Shown here: one piece after another, positions 25,321 through 32,470 of the stretch | Layout: every line of letters begins with the position of its first letter | Numbering within the stretch: the stretch's first letter is position 1 | DNA from: Gimesia alba | GTDB taxonomy: Bacteria > Planctomycetota > Planctomycetia > Planctomycetales > Planctomycetaceae | Direction of reading: 5' to 3' | Assembly: GCF_007744675.1 (NCBI RefSeq) | Contig: NZ_CP036269.1 | Location: forward strand, 2,521,546-2,585,545 | Length of the DNA stretch: 64,000 bases | Notes under the pieces: model-generated | Seen by the model: only the letters and a program-made list of their open reading frames with translations | Told to the model about the DNA's origin: nothing | Database searches by the model: none | Position numbers and translations under genes: made by a program

Positions 25321-25881
25321 TCATACTTCGTTCGGTTTTTTCCATTCACACGCGGAAAACTCCTGGTCGAGTGGTGTTCCCGCGATATGGTTGGTGTAGT
25401 TAGAAAGCACTTTAGTGGAAACAAATACGATAATTTCCAAGACATGCTTTTGGGTGAATCCAGCGTCCAGAAATTGAGTCACTGCTTCCGGGGGAATGAC
25501 TCCTCGCTGATTCACAACGTTTTGCGTGAACTCGCGCAGGATCTGAAGCCGCTCGTCGTGATAGGTAGTGCCGTTGCGCGCTGCTTCGATGACGGCTTCC
25601 GGAATCTCTTCCAGCCTTGCGACCGCTGTATGAGCTGCCATGCAGTATTGGCATTCATGTACATCATTAACGGCGAACCAGGTGACGTGCCTTTCTGTGG
25701 GAGTCATACTTGAGCGTCGACATAGATCAATCATGCTCAGATAGGCTTCAGCAGCGACGGGGGCTTCGGCTAAGACTCCTAGTAAGTTAGGGATGAAGCC
25801 AAAGTTGTTCCGAGCTTTCTTGAGAACTTCATGCGCGTCTTCAGGGGCCGAATCTTGTGTGTGGACAGAAAATGTGGTCAT
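25321..25881 (-). CDS. Carboxymuconolactone decarboxylase / AhpD-like protein
   Basis: 186 residues of the CMD/AhpD fold. The redox motif is CQYCMAAH (ECQYCMAAHTAVA, about residues 77-89), with the Cys pair and following His as in alkylhydroperoxidase-like members. NFGFIPNLLGVLAEAP near the N-terminus is typical of the family. AAGGA lies 7 bases before the ATG. It is downstream of the DinB-like and TetR genes on the same strand and may be controlled by that regulator. A peroxide or thiol stress role is inference. Confidence 0.88.
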   Translation of the reverse strand: MTTFSVHTQDSAPEDAHEVLKKARNNFGFIPNLLGVLAEAPVAAEAYLSMIDLCRRSSMTPTERHVTWFAVNDVHECQYCMAAHTAVARLEEIPEAVIEAARNGTTYHDERLQILREFTQNVVNQRGVIPPEAVTQFLDAGFTQKHVLEIIVFVSTKVLSNYTNHIAGTPLDQEFSACEWKKPNEV

Positions 25882-25973
25882 GGGATCTTCCTTTGCAGCC
25901 GTAATTTGTTGTCGTTGATTGAAACTGAAAAGGAATCACAGCACCAATATGCGCTGTGATTCCCTGCAATGCG

Positions 25974-26474
25974 TTATGCAAATAATGGTTTGCGGTCTGC
26001 CATACGACGCGCGTCAGCCACTTGCCCGCGATGCATTGTGGGATGCAACATCAGTACCAGCAGACAACCTGCCACGGTACCTAAAAACTGCTCACGTCCT
26101 GGAGGGCAGTTCTTGCTGGGCAAATCCAGGTCGTCATCGGAAAACCCGTCTAAGACCTGCATCGTTTGTGCGCGGACTTCATCGAACGTTTGGCGAACCT
26201 GGTCCCAGGGAAGATAACTGTTCGCATCGATCACAGGCTCGCGCTCGCTGCCGAACATCTCTTTCCAGTCAATTAAGGGGTTCTCGTTTCCGAGGATGAC
26301 ATGATTCACGAGATTGGCTTCGGAGTAAGTTAAATGGCCTAGAATCCAGAGTGGATGGTTCCCTCCTTTGGACGTGGGCTGGGTGAGCGGGGCATCCTGC
26401 ATGTCGTCAAGCAGTCCCAGTGTTAAGTTCCGGCTTGCTTCGAGGCCCATTTTGATGAAATCAAGCGTGTTCAT
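25974..26474 (-). CDS. DinB-like (DUF664/DinB superfamily) four-helix protein
   Basis: 166 residues. A helical bundle has His residues placed as in metal-binding DinB-like proteins: HPLWILGHLTYSE near residue 40 and LHPTMHRGQVADARR near 145. The family includes thiol-dependent S-transferases and proteins of unknown function. AGGAG lies 7 bases before the ATG. Two palindromes matching the site upstream of tetR lie just ahead of this gene, so it is the best candidate target of that regulator. Confidence 0.82.
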   Translation of the reverse strand: MNTLDFIKMGLEASRNLTLGLLDDMQDAPLTQPTSKGGNHPLWILGHLTYSEANLVNHVILGNENPLIDWKEMFGSEREPVIDANSYLPWDQVRQTFDEVRAQTMQVLDGFSDDDLDLPSKNCPPGREQFLGTVAGCLLVLMLHPTMHRGQVADARRMADRKPLFA

Positions 26475-26535
26475 AGTCTGCTCCTGTTTCAGTTGGTAAA
26501 AGAAAAAAGTCGGTCAGTCGCTGTAAAACATATAA

Positions 26536-26553
26536 ATTGAACGATCATTCATT
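26536..26553. promoter_or_regulatory. Candidate TetR operator 1 upstream of dinB-like gene
   Basis: ATTGAACGATCATTCATT fits the pattern ATTGAA-N6-TTCAWW shared with two other sites here. It lies 62 bases before the dinB-like start codon and 32 bases centre to centre from operator 2, about three helical turns. Confidence 0.6.
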
Positions 26554-26567
26554 AAATAGGCAAATAA

Positions 26568-26585
26568 ATTGAAAGGTCATTCAAT
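26568..26585. promoter_or_regulatory. Candidate TetR operator 2 upstream of dinB-like gene
   Basis: ATTGAAAGGTCATTCAAT has perfect six-base outer arms. It lies between the tetR stop codon and the dinB-like gene, in phase with operator 1. Confidence 0.65.
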
Positions 26586-26606
26586 AAATGGGTAAAAAAA
26601 GGATTA

Positions 26607-27188
26607 TTAGAGCATTGCCAACGCCGTTTGGGTAATACTTTGGATTGCTTCTTTTCCTGCGTTCGCACGTGCCATTACGTTTAACCCTTGTGCCATATTA
26701 ACCAGAAACAACGCCATTTCCGTAGGGGCAACGTTTTCGGACAGCTCTCCCGATTCTTGAGCTGCTTTTAGTTTTTGCTCCAATGCGGTCTGAAAATGTT
26801 TCATCACCCGCCGGGCCATTTCGGCAATTTCTTTATTTTCCGCCCCGAATTCAATGAGGGTATTGCCTACAAAACAACCTTTACATTCGGGAGATGACAT
26901 ATGATCGGAAATACCCTGAATCATAGCCTTCACATTTTCTAACGGAGTACCCGGGCCATCCAGGGCTGCTGCTCCTTTGGAAAAGACGGTCTCGCAGTAA
27001 AGCTCAAACGCTTTGTCGTACAATGCTTGTTTGTCACCGAAGGCTGCATACATGCTCCCCGCGTTCAGCCCCATCGCAGACAGCAGTTCGTCACAGGAGG
27101 CACCCTCGTAGCCCTTGCGCCAGAAGACTTCCAGAGCCGCTTCGAGAGCTTTTTTCTCGTCAAATTCTCTTGGTCTGCCACGTGTCAT
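26607..27188 (-). CDS. TetR/AcrR family transcriptional regulator
   Basis: 193 residues. The N-terminal helix-turn-helix (about 8-55) runs from RPREFDEKKALEAALEVF through GYEGASCDELLSAMGLNAGSMYAAFGDKQALY. The ligand domain carries SPECKGCFVGNTLIEFG, typical of a TetR subgroup related to LmrA/YxaF-like repressors. There is no ribosome-binding site. A good -35/-10 pair (27224-27197, minus strand) places transcription within a few bases of the ATG, so the message may be leaderless. It is followed by the dinB-like and CMD genes. Matching palindromes upstream of tetR and of dinB suggest autorepression and control of those genes. Confidence 0.92.
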   Translation of the reverse strand: MTRGRPREFDEKKALEAALEVFWRKGYEGASCDELLSAMGLNAGSMYAAFGDKQALYDKAFELYCETVFSKGAAALDGPGTPLENVKAMIQGISDHMSSPECKGCFVGNTLIEFGAENKEIAEMARRVMKHFQTALEQKLKAAQESGELSENVAPTEMALFLVNMAQGLNVMARANAGKEAIQSITQTALAML

Positions 27189-27196
27189 GCAGATAG

Positions 27197-27224
27197 GTTA
27201 TCGATTTTTTGAACGCTCTGTCAA
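27197..27224 (-). promoter_or_regulatory. Predicted tetR promoter
   Basis: On the minus strand TTGACA (27219-27224) and GATAAC (27197-27202) are separated by 16 bases. The -35 is perfect and the -10 matches 4 of 6. The expected start of transcription is almost at the ATG at 27188. Confidence 0.55.
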
Positions 27225-27241
27225 GATATGACCGGCTATTT

Positions 27242-27259
27242 ATTGAATATGTATTCAAA
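27242..27259. promoter_or_regulatory. Candidate TetR operator 3 upstream of tetR
   Basis: ATTGAATATGTATTCAAA contains a perfect 7-bp inverted repeat (TTGAATA / TATTCAA, 2-base centre). It lies 18 bases upstream of the predicted tetR -35 box and shares the ATTGAA-N6-TTCA pattern of the sites ahead of dinB. Confidence 0.6.
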
Positions 27260-27412
27260 ATAGATATTGGCTGTCATTCTTTTCTGTCAGGGTGGAGGCT
27301 GAATGTCCTGACTGTTGACTTTGTGTTGATGAAACCTCAGCCACCAGTGCCACCCCGCCGATTAAATAAATACGACCTGGCGCTGAGCCGATCACTATGA
27401 AACTGGGTAGGA

Positions 27413-27427
27413 CCGAATGTAATTCGG
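27413..27427. repeat. Short palindrome CCGAAT-gta-ATTCGG
   Basis: Perfect 6-bp arms with a 3-base loop. It is related to the longer hairpin at 27567-27585, with the same arms and loop size. Confidence 0.55.
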
Positions 27428-27566
27428 GCCGAGCGTAGCGAGCGGGAGGTTGCGCTCTGATTGGTCAAAGAAAAAGAGTCTCACCGATTTCTGTTTGAAT
27501 TTTCAATTCCCAGGTGACTCAAAGATGCGCCAGCTAGATCTAAGACCTCCGGTTGTCTGGCGACAA

Positions 27567-27585
27567 CACCGAATTTCATTCGGTG
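27567..27585. repeat. Short palindrome CACCGAAT-ttc-ATTCGGTG
   Basis: Perfect 8-bp arms with a 3-base loop. It appears to be a fuller member of the same family as 27413-27427. Confidence 0.6.
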
Positions 27586-27657
27586 CTACCCGACGCTCAT
27601 TTTGTGGTCTGAATTTCCTAATAGGGTATTCCGATTGGAAAGTTACCAAAAACCGGA

Positions 27658-27683
27658 TCAGCCACACGGCGTTAGTCGCGGTT
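27658..27683. repeat. REP-like repeat copy 3 (second-arm type)
   Basis: TCAGCCACACGGCGTTAG followed by TCGCGGTT matches 28863-28888 in 23 of 26 positions, the second arm of the two-arm copy. The flanks also match: an ACCAAAAACCGGA-like lead and GGTAAAGGTTGCG after. Confidence 0.7.
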
Positions 27684-27786
27684 TAGACCAATCTCGGTAA
27701 AGGTTGCGAGACGGCTCGCTACATTTTAAAACACGCATCAATGTTATCACTATGGGTTTTGATCGTTTTTACCGGCGGGCGGGTGG

Positions 27787-27809
27787 CACTGTTGGCTTGT
27801 CCAACAGTG
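27787..27809. repeat. Hairpin repeat CACTGTTGG-cttgt-CCAACAGTG
   Basis: Perfect 9-bp stem with the loop CTTGT, preceded by GGCGGGCGGGTGG. A second member with the same loop is at 29044-29067, and a third with a shorter loop at 27970-27991. Confidence 0.65.
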
Positions 27810-27969
27810 TTGAGAGTTGACGTCCCATCCAGGAACAAACTCTTGGGTAATAAGAGGGGCTCCCTTCGTCACAACTTCATGAAAGCAGTGACTTGTTCGT
27901 GTGTGAAAATATTCGATCTATGAATGGCTTCAATCAATCAAAAGAGATGGGAACACCTTTACTGTCTTT

Positions 27970-27991
27970 CACTGGTGGCAAGCCACCAGTG
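27970..27991. repeat. Hairpin repeat CACTGGTGGC-aa-GCCACCAGTG
   Basis: Perfect 10-bp stem with a 2-base loop. It is followed by CCACCCCGCCGAT, which is also found after the related sequence at 27341. Confidence 0.65.
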
Positions 27992-28022
27992 CCACCCCGC
28001 CGATGAAAACTCAACCGGAATT

Positions 28023-28436
28023 TTATCGGTTCAAGTGCTGTTTCAGCAGTCGCGCGTTGCGGCGGTTTGATTTGAAGAAGGCGTCGAAGACGTCTCCCAG
28101 CAGGGGGATCGCGCCGAGCACGGAATCGAGCGCTACGTTTCCGATCATGCGTGCCAGGACCCACCGGGAAGCGCCCAGCTGTTTCGCTTCATAGATCAGA
28201 TAACCAGAGAGCGTGGCCGAAATCATGTCTCCTAGTCCCGGTACGATTCCGATCAGGGTATCCCAGCCAATTCGCAAATTCGTGCCGGGGACTTTGAAGG
28301 CATCGTCCAGAAAGTGGGTGAGCCGTTCGAAACGCGCCATGCGATTGGTTCGCTCCGGGTGGTACGAATTACTGGTTGCAGATTTAAATCGCAGACTTGT
28401 CAGAGGCGGACTGATATTTTTTATCTGTTGAGACAC
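28023..28436 (-). CDS. DUF4112 domain-containing membrane-associated protein
   Basis: 137 residues. The DUF4112 core covers about 36-130: RLTHFLDDAFKVPGTN, IGWDTLIGIVPGLGD and LGAIPLLGDVFDAFFKSN, two Gly/Pro-rich amphipathic segments typical of the family. The start is taken as GTG at 28436 because AAGGG lies 7 bases before it. An ATG 96 bases further in, just ahead of the domain, is the alternative. Function of the family is unknown. The gene stands alone between two repeat-rich regions. Confidence 0.85.
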   Translation of the reverse strand: MSQQIKNISPPLTSLRFKSATSNSYHPERTNRMARFERLTHFLDDAFKVPGTNLRIGWDTLIGIVPGLGDMISATLSGYLIYEAKQLGASRWVLARMIGNVALDSVLGAIPLLGDVFDAFFKSNRRNARLLKQHLNR

Positions 28437-28771
28437 GCTGTTTCCCTTTTCGTTTTGGAGATCATCGCCTGTGTGCCTGAATGCTCAGGATTCGCTTTTA
28501 TTGATAAAGCAATTCGTATGCCACATTTCCAGAAGTCTGGTTCACACCCCGAAAGGGCGGTTTTTAGTAGTGAACACAGTTGAGAAGTGATCAGTCAGAG
28601 CGCGATCTGGTCTGAAATCATCCAATCAACGCGCTCGGGTACGATTGATTGATCTGCTGTTTTGTTTCTGCTGGTGCTGGATGTTTATCTGTGGTGCGGG
28701 GAAGGCATCGGGTAGGATTTGTGGAACGCTGGTTTACTTTGGCTTTTACCGGCGGCCAGGTCGTATTTATT

Positions 28772-28888
28772 AATTCGAATGCCTCTTTGCAAATGGAAGG
28801 AACCGGGGCTAACGCCCTTCGGCTAATAAGTCTTTCCTGCTGGCATAGTACCCAAAACAAGATCAGCCGCATGGCGTTAGCCGCGGTT
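28772..28888. repeat. REP-like repeat copy 4, two inverted arms
   Basis: Arm a (28801-28829) begins AACCGGGGCTAACGCC. Arm b (28863-28888) is its imperfect reverse complement: read backwards it begins AACCGCGGCTAACGCC. The arms are 33 bases apart, as in a BIME. The lead-in AATTCGAATGCCTC from 28772 is shared with the copy at 11502. Confidence 0.8.
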
Positions 28889-29043
28889 AATTCTGACTTG
28901 GGTAAGGTTGCGGCCCTGGGAATCACATTCAAAACCAATCAATAAACGCTACCTGGTGCCGACCCACTCACGGTAGGTACACGCAATGGTATTCAAGGCC
29001 TGAAAAGATCAGATTGTCGGATTCGGTTTCCACTGGCGTGTGC

Positions 29044-29067
29044 CACTGATCGGCTTGTCCGACAGTG
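29044..29067. repeat. Hairpin repeat CACTG-a-TCGG-cttgt-CCGACAGTG
   Basis: The same design and the same CTTGT loop as 27787-27809, with one bulged base and compensating changes in the stem. Stem conservation with sequence change suggests the structure matters or that the unit spread as a hairpin. Confidence 0.6.
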
Positions 29068-29595
29068 CTTATTGGCTTCAGTTGAGATTGTGGATTTCGA
29101 TGTGGGAGGTTTACCTGCGCGGTGGGGGATATCTGGTAGGATTTGTTTGGCGTGGGAGTGCAGATGTGTGTTGGCGTTGTGGTGAGCGTGGTTGGGAGGG
29201 GCAGTTGTGTGTTGATATGTGTCGACCCGCATAACTTTGAGAGGCTGTTTTTTGTTGAATATGGCTGAAACGAGGGGGTTTTATGGTGCTGTTTTTTTCA
29301 GGGATTCATGGAGTTCAGCTGAACCAGTAGTGTTCTCGCGCGCGACGCATAAGGGACCATCTTTCCAAACGGCAGGAGGGCGTCAAGTCGAAAATGAGCA
29401 CCGTCGGTGATAAAAAGCGCACTGGAACAGCGACAACGATTTCGGATCAAAGTACAATTTATGAAATCGCTTACCAATAAATTTTAAAGCATTGGTGGTG
29501 ATTCTTAGTAGAATGGAAAATTGGGGCTGTTGGAACGCGTCTCGTATTCCTTCAAACCTGTCAGCGCTCACTTATTAATAAAGAGGTAACAACCT

Positions 29596-30324
29596 GTGAA
29601 ACGACTACTTATTTCCGCCTGGACTCTTTGCGTCTGTTTGTCTGCACCTGTTTTTGCTGATGAGCGTGGCACATTAATTTTTGAAGATGATTTCGAACGC
29701 AACGAGTCTCAGGAAACCAAAGATGAAATTGGAAAAGGCTGGGGATCGAACAGTCGGAGTCGTGCGAAAGGGAATAAGCAGGTCGATCTCAAAAACGGGG
29801 CCATGTATATTTACATTCACAAGGTGGCAGACCACGCCGTTTCTGTGACACACCCTGCTGAGTTCAAAGATGGTGCGATTGCGCTGCGATTCATGCTGGA
29901 AGATCCACAGGACAGTCTGGGGCTGAACTTTGCCGACCTGAAGTACAAGCCGGTGCATGCCGGGCATTTGTTCGTTGCGAAAATCAGTACAAAACGTGTA
30001 GAACTGACCGACCTGAAGACGGGAAACATGGAACTGAAAACGCGCGAGCTGAGAAAAGCCGGCAAGTTACCTGCCGCCTTGAAAGAAAAGTTGAAGACAA
30101 AGACCAAGCGTTTTCCGAACAAACTGGAAACGGGAAAATGGTACGACCTACTGGTCAGCGTTTCCGGTGATACGCTGACGGTTTCGATTGATGGCAAAAA
30201 AGTGGGTTCGTTTTCTTCGGAAGGAATTGCGCATCCCACCAAGCGGTTGCTGCGTCTGGCGGTGCCTCGCAATGCGGTGGTGGATGATGTGAAGATCTAC
30301 TCGCGATCCAGCGAAACCAACTAG
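29596..30324 (+). CDS. Secreted LamG/DUF1080-like protein
   Basis: 242 residues starting at a GTG, with AAGAGGTAA 6-7 bases upstream. The signal peptide is KRLLISAWTLCVCLSAPVFA. The mature part opens with LIFEDDFERNES and continues as beta strands ending in DGKKVGSFSSEGIAHPTKRLLRLAV and VVDDVKIYSR, the pattern of concanavalin-like jellyroll domains found in planctomycete DUF1080/LamG proteins. A basic Lys-rich loop sits at about 155-175. A carbohydrate-binding role is inference. It precedes an SGNH hydrolase and a sialidase-like gene on the same strand. Confidence 0.78.
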   Translation: MKRLLISAWTLCVCLSAPVFADERGTLIFEDDFERNESQETKDEIGKGWGSNSRSRAKGNKQVDLKNGAMYIYIHKVADHAVSVTHPAEFKDGAIALRFMLEDPQDSLGLNFADLKYKPVHAGHLFVAKISTKRVELTDLKTGNMELKTRELRKAGKLPAALKEKLKTKTKRFPNKLETGKWYDLLVSVSGDTLTVSIDGKKVGSFSSEGIAHPTKRLLRLAVPRNAVVDDVKIYSRSSETN

Positions 30325-30374
30325 AAATTATTTCGAATTGTCCTGAAATTCTCCTGCGACTGGAAAGAGTCTGA

Positions 30375-31361
30375 ATGATGTTGAACCGTTTTCGATTGAT
30401 CGTCTCATTGTTGTGTCTGTTTCTGATTCTGAATCTTGATAGTTCCTGTTTGAGGGCTGCGGAGGCTGAGAAAAAAGAGACGTTGAATGTGCTGTTTATT
30501 GGAAACAGTTACACCGCTCGGCATAAGCTGGCTCAAGTCGTGAAGCAGATGGCAGAGGCCGGGAATCCCGGTTTGACGTTGAACCCGACGACTGTCATTT
30601 ACGGGGGGCGGCGGCTGGTCGATCACTGGAACCTGGGTACGCAGAACTATGTCAAGCAGCATGCCTTAACGCGCGCTGAGCAGGAGCAGACGATTGCCAC
30701 TCTGAAAGAAGCCGCAAAAGATCCGGAGAATCGCTATGCGAAAGGAGCACTGGCGCGTCATCGGAAACTGCTGAAGGATTTCGAGTCACAGCGGACGAAA
30801 TGGGATGTTGTGGTATTGCAGTCGTATCGTGATGATCTGAATGGGAAGGATTCCCTGTATGCCCAGTATGCTCCGAAATTCGCTGCGCTGGCGAAAGCAC
30901 AGGGGGCACGTGTCATTTTGTACGAAACGACGCCGAATACTCAAAACGCGAAGGCTTTGAAAAATCCTCCCGAATCAAAAGCGGTCATGAAAAAGGCGAA
31001 AGCAATTGCTGCACTGGCAAAACAGATTGATGCGTCGGCGGCTCCGATGTCGTTGGCGGGATTGCATTGTCAGACAGAACGCCCCGATCTGACGTTGCGT
31101 TTTGTGAACGATGCGCATTTGAATCAGACGATGGCGTATCTGACGGCCTGTTGTCTGTACGCGGCGCTGTTTGATCGCAGCCCGGAAGGACTGCCCGTGG
31201 ATTCGATTACCGATATTCGGTTTTGGAAGAATAAAGAGCGTGAAAAAGACCGTGATGGAAAACCGATTACGAAAACGTTTTCCGAGAAAGATCGTACTGA
31301 CCTGCAACGAATTGCCTGGAAGAGTTACCAGCAGTTCAACCAACTTCGCGATGATTCGTGA
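30375..31361 (+). CDS. Secreted SGNH/GDSL-like hydrolase
   Basis: 328 residues with a hydrophobic export signal (about residues 4-28). Block I is LFIGNSYTARH, where the Ser of GNSYT is the predicted nucleophile. A Gly-containing block (YGGRRLVDHW), VVLQSYRDD and the C-terminal NDAHLNQ segment give the Asp-x-x-His-like pair. The usual reaction is ester hydrolysis, often deacetylation of sugars. GAAAGAG lies about 7 bases before the first ATG. It is flanked by a jellyroll protein and a sialidase-like protein, which suggests glycan work. Confidence 0.8.
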   Translation: MMLNRFRLIVSLLCLFLILNLDSSCLRAAEAEKKETLNVLFIGNSYTARHKLAQVVKQMAEAGNPGLTLNPTTVIYGGRRLVDHWNLGTQNYVKQHALTRAEQEQTIATLKEAAKDPENRYAKGALARHRKLLKDFESQRTKWDVVVLQSYRDDLNGKDSLYAQYAPKFAALAKAQGARVILYETTPNTQNAKALKNPPESKAVMKKAKAIAALAKQIDASAAPMSLAGLHCQTERPDLTLRFVNDAHLNQTMAYLTACCLYAALFDRSPEGLPVDSITDIRFWKNKEREKDRDGKPITKTFSEKDRTDLQRIAWKSYQQFNQLRDDS

Positions 31362-31397
31362 TAAAATCGAATTAAAGTGCATTGTGAGGCATAGGCT

Positions 31398-32444
31398 ATG
31401 AAGAGATCGCTTCAGTTCGTTTCGTTTCTTGTTTTGCTGTCGCTGGGATTAACCCCAGTTACCCACGCGGAAGAGAAACCGGTTTCGATTCTTGCTCAGC
31501 GGATCGGCGGTCATATTCATCCCTCCATTTGTCGTGCCAGCGATGGGACTTTGATTGTTGTGTTTAAGGGTGAGAACGTGTTGATGTGTTCTCGTTCCAG
31601 TGATTCTGGTGCGAGCTGGTCAACACTCCGGCCCATTCCGACTTCAGCGAAGCGACCGGATTTGATTCGGGCAGTGAAAAAATTCGAGGTCTATCCGGGC
31701 ACTGCCGATACTTTGCCTGACGGTCGAATTCTGGTGACCTGGAATTATATCGCCGATGATAAGTCGAAAGACGGATATTATGAGCGTGCTTTACTTTTTT
31801 CGATCAGTGAGGATCAGGGACGCAGCTGGAGCGAACAGCGCTTGATTGGCCCTGTTGACGGGAAGCATCTGGGAGCAGTGCGGCATAATGTTTTGCCTTG
31901 GAGTGAGGGGCGGTGGTTGCTACCGCTACGCGTGGGAATGCCGCGACTGTTTGACCCGCAGACCGGTGCACTCACGAGTTTTCCTGTTGTGGGGCCGGAT
32001 GGAAAACAGCACGAGTTTCAGCAAATTGTGCGTACGGCGAACGGTTCGCTGCTGGCGATGGGGCCAGTGCTGTTGCACTCTCAGGATCAGGGTCAGAACT
32101 GGAAATTGATCAAAGACTTCCCGGCTGTTCCGGACAAGCGAGACAACGCCGAGGGGCGGTATTTGACGACGCTTTCTGACGGCCGCGTGCTGGTAACGTG
32201 GGGCAGGGACCATCAGAATCAGGGGCTGAGTTATAATCTATCAACCGATGATGGTCAGACATGGGATGCTGAGCGCACGGTGATTTTGCTGCCGAAAACT
32301 GCTGTGGCGGCCCGATACTATTCTGCTCGCACAATACAGATTGATGAGCAGCATGTTGGCACCGTTTTCATGAACCGGAACGGAGTGCACTTTCTGAAGG
32401 TGCCCCTCAGGCGTTTGAATGCGCCTCAGGCGTCAGATGAATAA
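31398..32444 (+). CDS. Secreted sialidase-like (BNR repeat) protein
   Basis: 348 residues with a signal peptide (cleavage near THA-EEK). Four Asp-box/BNR motifs are visible: SSDSGASWS, SEDQGRSWS, SQDQGQNWK and STDDGQTWD. Together they indicate a six-bladed sialidase-type propeller. Other sialidase marks are GHIHPSICRASDGTLIVVF near the N-terminus and LSDGRVLVTWGRD. Planctomycete members of this family are numerous and their substrates are mostly untested, so true sialidase activity is not assumed. The next gene on the other strand ends 27 bases away. Confidence 0.85.
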   Translation: MKRSLQFVSFLVLLSLGLTPVTHAEEKPVSILAQRIGGHIHPSICRASDGTLIVVFKGENVLMCSRSSDSGASWSTLRPIPTSAKRPDLIRAVKKFEVYPGTADTLPDGRILVTWNYIADDKSKDGYYERALLFSISEDQGRSWSEQRLIGPVDGKHLGAVRHNVLPWSEGRWLLPLRVGMPRLFDPQTGALTSFPVVGPDGKQHEFQQIVRTANGSLLAMGPVLLHSQDQGQNWKLIKDFPAVPDKRDNAEGRYLTTLSDGRVLVTWGRDHQNQGLSYNLSTDDGQTWDAERTVILLPKTAVAARYYSARTIQIDEQHVGTVFMNRNGVHFLKVPLRRLNAPQASDE

Positions 32445-32470
32445 ATGGTCTTTCTGTGAACTCTGTTGTT

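Larger units (their letters stand above)
27263..28022. other. Gene-free, repeat-rich region
   Basis: No supported gene. It contains several short palindromes listed separately. In addition, CCACCAGTGCCACCCCGCC occurs at 27341-27359 and 27983-28001 as a direct repeat. A run of small open frames crosses the repeats and shows no coding character. Confidence 0.6.
28437..29595. other. Gene-free region with REP-like repeats
   Basis: No supported gene in 1.16 kb. It holds the most complete two-arm REP-like copy (28772-28888) and a hairpin repeat (29044-29067). The open frames of about 60-106 codons here run through the repeats or have no start signals. The last 20 bases carry the ribosome-binding site of the gene at 29596. 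Confidence 0.6.

Noticed and set aside
25177-25713. 178-codon plus-strand frame
   Set aside because: Antisense to the CMD/AhpD-like gene, which has a CxxC motif and a ribosome-binding site.
28649-28945. 98- and 106-codon frames on both strands
   Set aside because: Both run straight through the two-arm REP-like repeat, so the open frame is a by-product of the repeat.
29219-29410. 63-codon plus-strand frame
   Set aside because: No start signal, no domain and no coding-like composition in a gene-free interval.
27263-29595. Search for a tRNA, small RNA or remnant transposase in the repeat-rich region
   Set aside because: No tRNA-like cloverleaf and no transposase motif in any frame; only short palindromes were found.
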